Assembly: GCA_025450155.1 (NCBI GenBank)
Contig: JANWIB010000065.1
Span: forward strand, 1-15,474
DNA from: Sphingobacteriaceae bacterium
Lineage (GTDB): Bacteria > Bacteroidota > Bacteroidia > Sphingobacteriales > Sphingobacteriaceae
Reading direction: 5' to 3'
DNA length: 15,474 bases
Shown here: positions 14,194-15,474 of the stretch, in pieces
Layout of the letters: each line of letters opens with the position of its first letter
How positions within the stretch are numbered: position 1 is the first letter of the stretch
Translations under genes and position numbers: made by a program
The notes under the pieces: model-generated
Seen by the model: the letters and a program-made list of their open reading frames with translations, nothing else
What the model was told of the DNA's origin: nothing
Databases searched by the model: none

Positions 14194-14838
14194 TTACCAT
14201 TTTAATTTCTCCCATTTTTCTTCCTTAAATTGTGGAGGAATAGGCTCTCCATGCATTTCATCTGTTACCTTTCCATCAGATTTATATATTATTTCTACAG
14301 AAAAGAAATCTGATGATTCTTCTTTAAAATAAACTTTATAGGTATCCTTCATTTCCATAATAACCAAGCGTTGATCGTGTGAAATAATACCTTCTGGGTG
14401 ATGATGTTGGTCTTTTTCCAGTATCTTTAATACGGATTGCATTGCTTTTTTATACGCTGCCAACGGTTGATAAAATTGGGTTGCATGTAATACATTATCT
14501 GATGTTTCTACTGTTGAAGACAATCCCCTAAAATCAGGTTGTGACAGACCCTCTTTTTGAACTAGAATAAAAAAGCACTTCCCCAAACTATAATATGCTT
14601 TTCCCTGTGGAATATATACAATCGAGTTGCTGAATGAAAGTTGATACCTGTTCTTGTTGCTTTTACTTAAATTAATTCGATCAAAATTACTGGCTTTAAA
14701 GTCAGGATAACTTGCCTGGAAAACAGCTTCTGCTTTGTCAATGATATCTTTTTTAGCTAATTTAAAAATAAGGTCGTCTTTTTGAGCGAATGCTTTTACA
14801 GCCATTATGGATAATATAAAAAGCAAAATCTGTTTCAT
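14194..14838 (-). CDS. Exported paralog C of a tandem four-gene family
   Basis: A 214-residue protein with a signal peptide (1-18, AFA before Gln19). Family segments: DDLIFKLAKKDIIDKAEAVF, YPDF, FDRINLSKSNKNRYQLSF, IVYIPQGKAYYSLGKCFF, the second helix KKAMQSVLKILEKDQ followed by a His-rich HHHPEG, then MKDTYKVYF and the ending EEKWEKLKW. The His run is specific to this copy. It lies 4 bases from both neighbours and the intergenic junctions are near copies of each other, so the array arose by whole-gene duplication. Function unknown; the protein is expected in the periplasm or beyond. Confidence 0.82.
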   Translation of the reverse strand: MKQILLFILSIMAVKAFAQKDDLIFKLAKKDIIDKAEAVFQASYPDFKASNFDRINLSKSNKNRYQLSFSNSIVYIPQGKAYYSLGKCFFILVQKEGLSQPDFRGLSSTVETSDNVLHATQFYQPLAAYKKAMQSVLKILEKDQHHHPEGIISHDQRLVIMEMKDTYKVYFKEESSDFFSVEIIYKSDGKVTDEMHGEPIPPQFKEEKWEKLKW

Positions 14839-14842
14839 CCTA

Positions 14843-15466
14843 TTACCATTCTAATTTCTCCCATTTTTCTTCATCTTTAAATTTAGGACGGGGAGCGTAT
14901 TCTTTGTGCTTGATATATTCTACTTTACCATCTGGTTTATTTACAATATACCATCCCATGCCTTGATTATCATCAAAAATTACTTCGTAAGTTGTTTCTC
15001 TTTCTTTAATAAGAATTTCTGTATTAATGTTTGGGATTGATAAATAAGGATTATATACTTTAAAAGCTTTTAATACAAATTGAATTGCCTTTGAGTTTTT
15101 CTCGGAGGATTGATAAAAAGAATTATGGGTATCTTCTGAATCTACTGATGATTCTGATATATCTATTGGAGGTAAAGAATCTGTTGGTGTTAAAGTGAAA
15201 ATACAAGTAGCATTGTAGTTAAACGATTCTCCAATGGGAATATATTTAAGGTAATATCCAAAAGATAACTTATATCTGTTCCGATTACTTTTACTTAAAA
15301 AAATAGTGTCAAAATTTTCAGAATTAAACTTAGGATAAATTCTCTTAAAATAAGCTTCAGCAGTTTTAATTACTTTTTCTTTTTTGAGCCGAAAAATGGG
15401 GTCCCGACTTTGTGCTTTTACCAAAAGTGGGAGTAAAAATATCAGGGGATAAATAAACTTTTTCAT
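14843..15466 (-). CDS. Exported paralog D of a tandem four-gene family
   Basis: A 207-residue protein with a signal peptide (1-18, VKA before Gln19). Family segments: DPIFRLKKEKVIKTAEAYF, YPKF, FDTIFLSKSNRNRYKLSF, LKYIPIGESFNYNATCIF, the second helix SKAIQFVLKAFKVYNP, then TTYEVIF, WYIVNKPDGKVEY and the ending EEKWEKLEW. It is the first copy seen in the operon direction. Only 8 bases remain before the window edge, so whether it is the first gene, and where the operon promoter lies, cannot be told. Function unknown. Confidence 0.82.
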   Translation of the reverse strand: MKKFIYPLIFLLPLLVKAQSRDPIFRLKKEKVIKTAEAYFKRIYPKFNSENFDTIFLSKSNRNRYKLSFGYYLKYIPIGESFNYNATCIFTLTPTDSLPPIDISESSVDSEDTHNSFYQSSEKNSKAIQFVLKAFKVYNPYLSIPNINTEILIKERETTYEVIFDDNQGMGWYIVNKPDGKVEYIKHKEYAPRPKFKDEEKWEKLEW

Positions 15467-15474
15467 GACTCCAG

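Noticed and set aside
1..15474. Insertion sequences, phage genes, tRNA or rRNA genes
   Set aside because: No transposase or integrase, no terminal inverted repeats with target duplications, and no cloverleaf or rRNA motif was seen on either strand.

Overview
The window reads as chromosomal DNA from a Bacteroidota member, most likely a sphingobacterium such as a Pedobacter or Mucilaginibacter relative. The grounds are promoters of the TAnnTTTG type, A-rich leaders without strong Shine-Dalgarno sequences, a TonB receptor with an N-terminal carboxypeptidase-regulatory-like domain, a PafA-type alkaline phosphatase, and a TonB C-terminal-domain protein with the FKGG-type leader motif. The assignment rests on inspection only; no database search was made.

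Layout. (1) 1-1496, minus strand: aspS, lacking its 3' end. (2) 1497-1861: divergent control region with an aspS promoter, a forward promoter and a TPP (thiamine pyrophosphate) riboswitch at about 1603-1798, followed by a small hairpin. (3) 1862-6513, plus strand: an apparent three-gene operon of exported proteins under that riboswitch: TonB-dependent receptor, PafA-like phosphatase and START-domain protein. (4) 6592-7080: a GNAT acetyltransferase, converging with a 4-base overlap on (5) a minus-strand group, 9429-7077: TonB C-terminal-domain protein, four-helix membrane protein and M28 lipoprotein peptidase. (6) 9530-9910: rbfA (minus). (7) 10028-10303: small acidic protein (plus), abutting hflX (10304-11488, minus) with no base between. 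(8) 11674-12090: four-helix membrane protein with a strong terminator shared with (9) a minus-strand operon, 15466-12140, of four tandem paralogous exported proteins of unrecognised family ending in trpC.

How the genes may work together. The riboswitch predicts that the receptor, phosphatase and START protein are made when cellular TPP is low. The simplest reading is salvage of thiamine phosphates: the receptor brings a phosphorylated thiamine form across the outer membrane, the phosphatase removes its phosphates, and thiamine is taken up by an inner-membrane transporter encoded elsewhere. This is inference; the riboswitch and the phosphatase active site are seen directly. The second unusual locus is the tandem paralog array. 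Its genes are separated by 4-5 bases and the last one overlaps trpC by one base (TAATG), so a tryptophan biosynthesis gene is coupled to a cluster of secreted proteins of unknown role. The remaining genes are ordinary housekeeping or widespread families.
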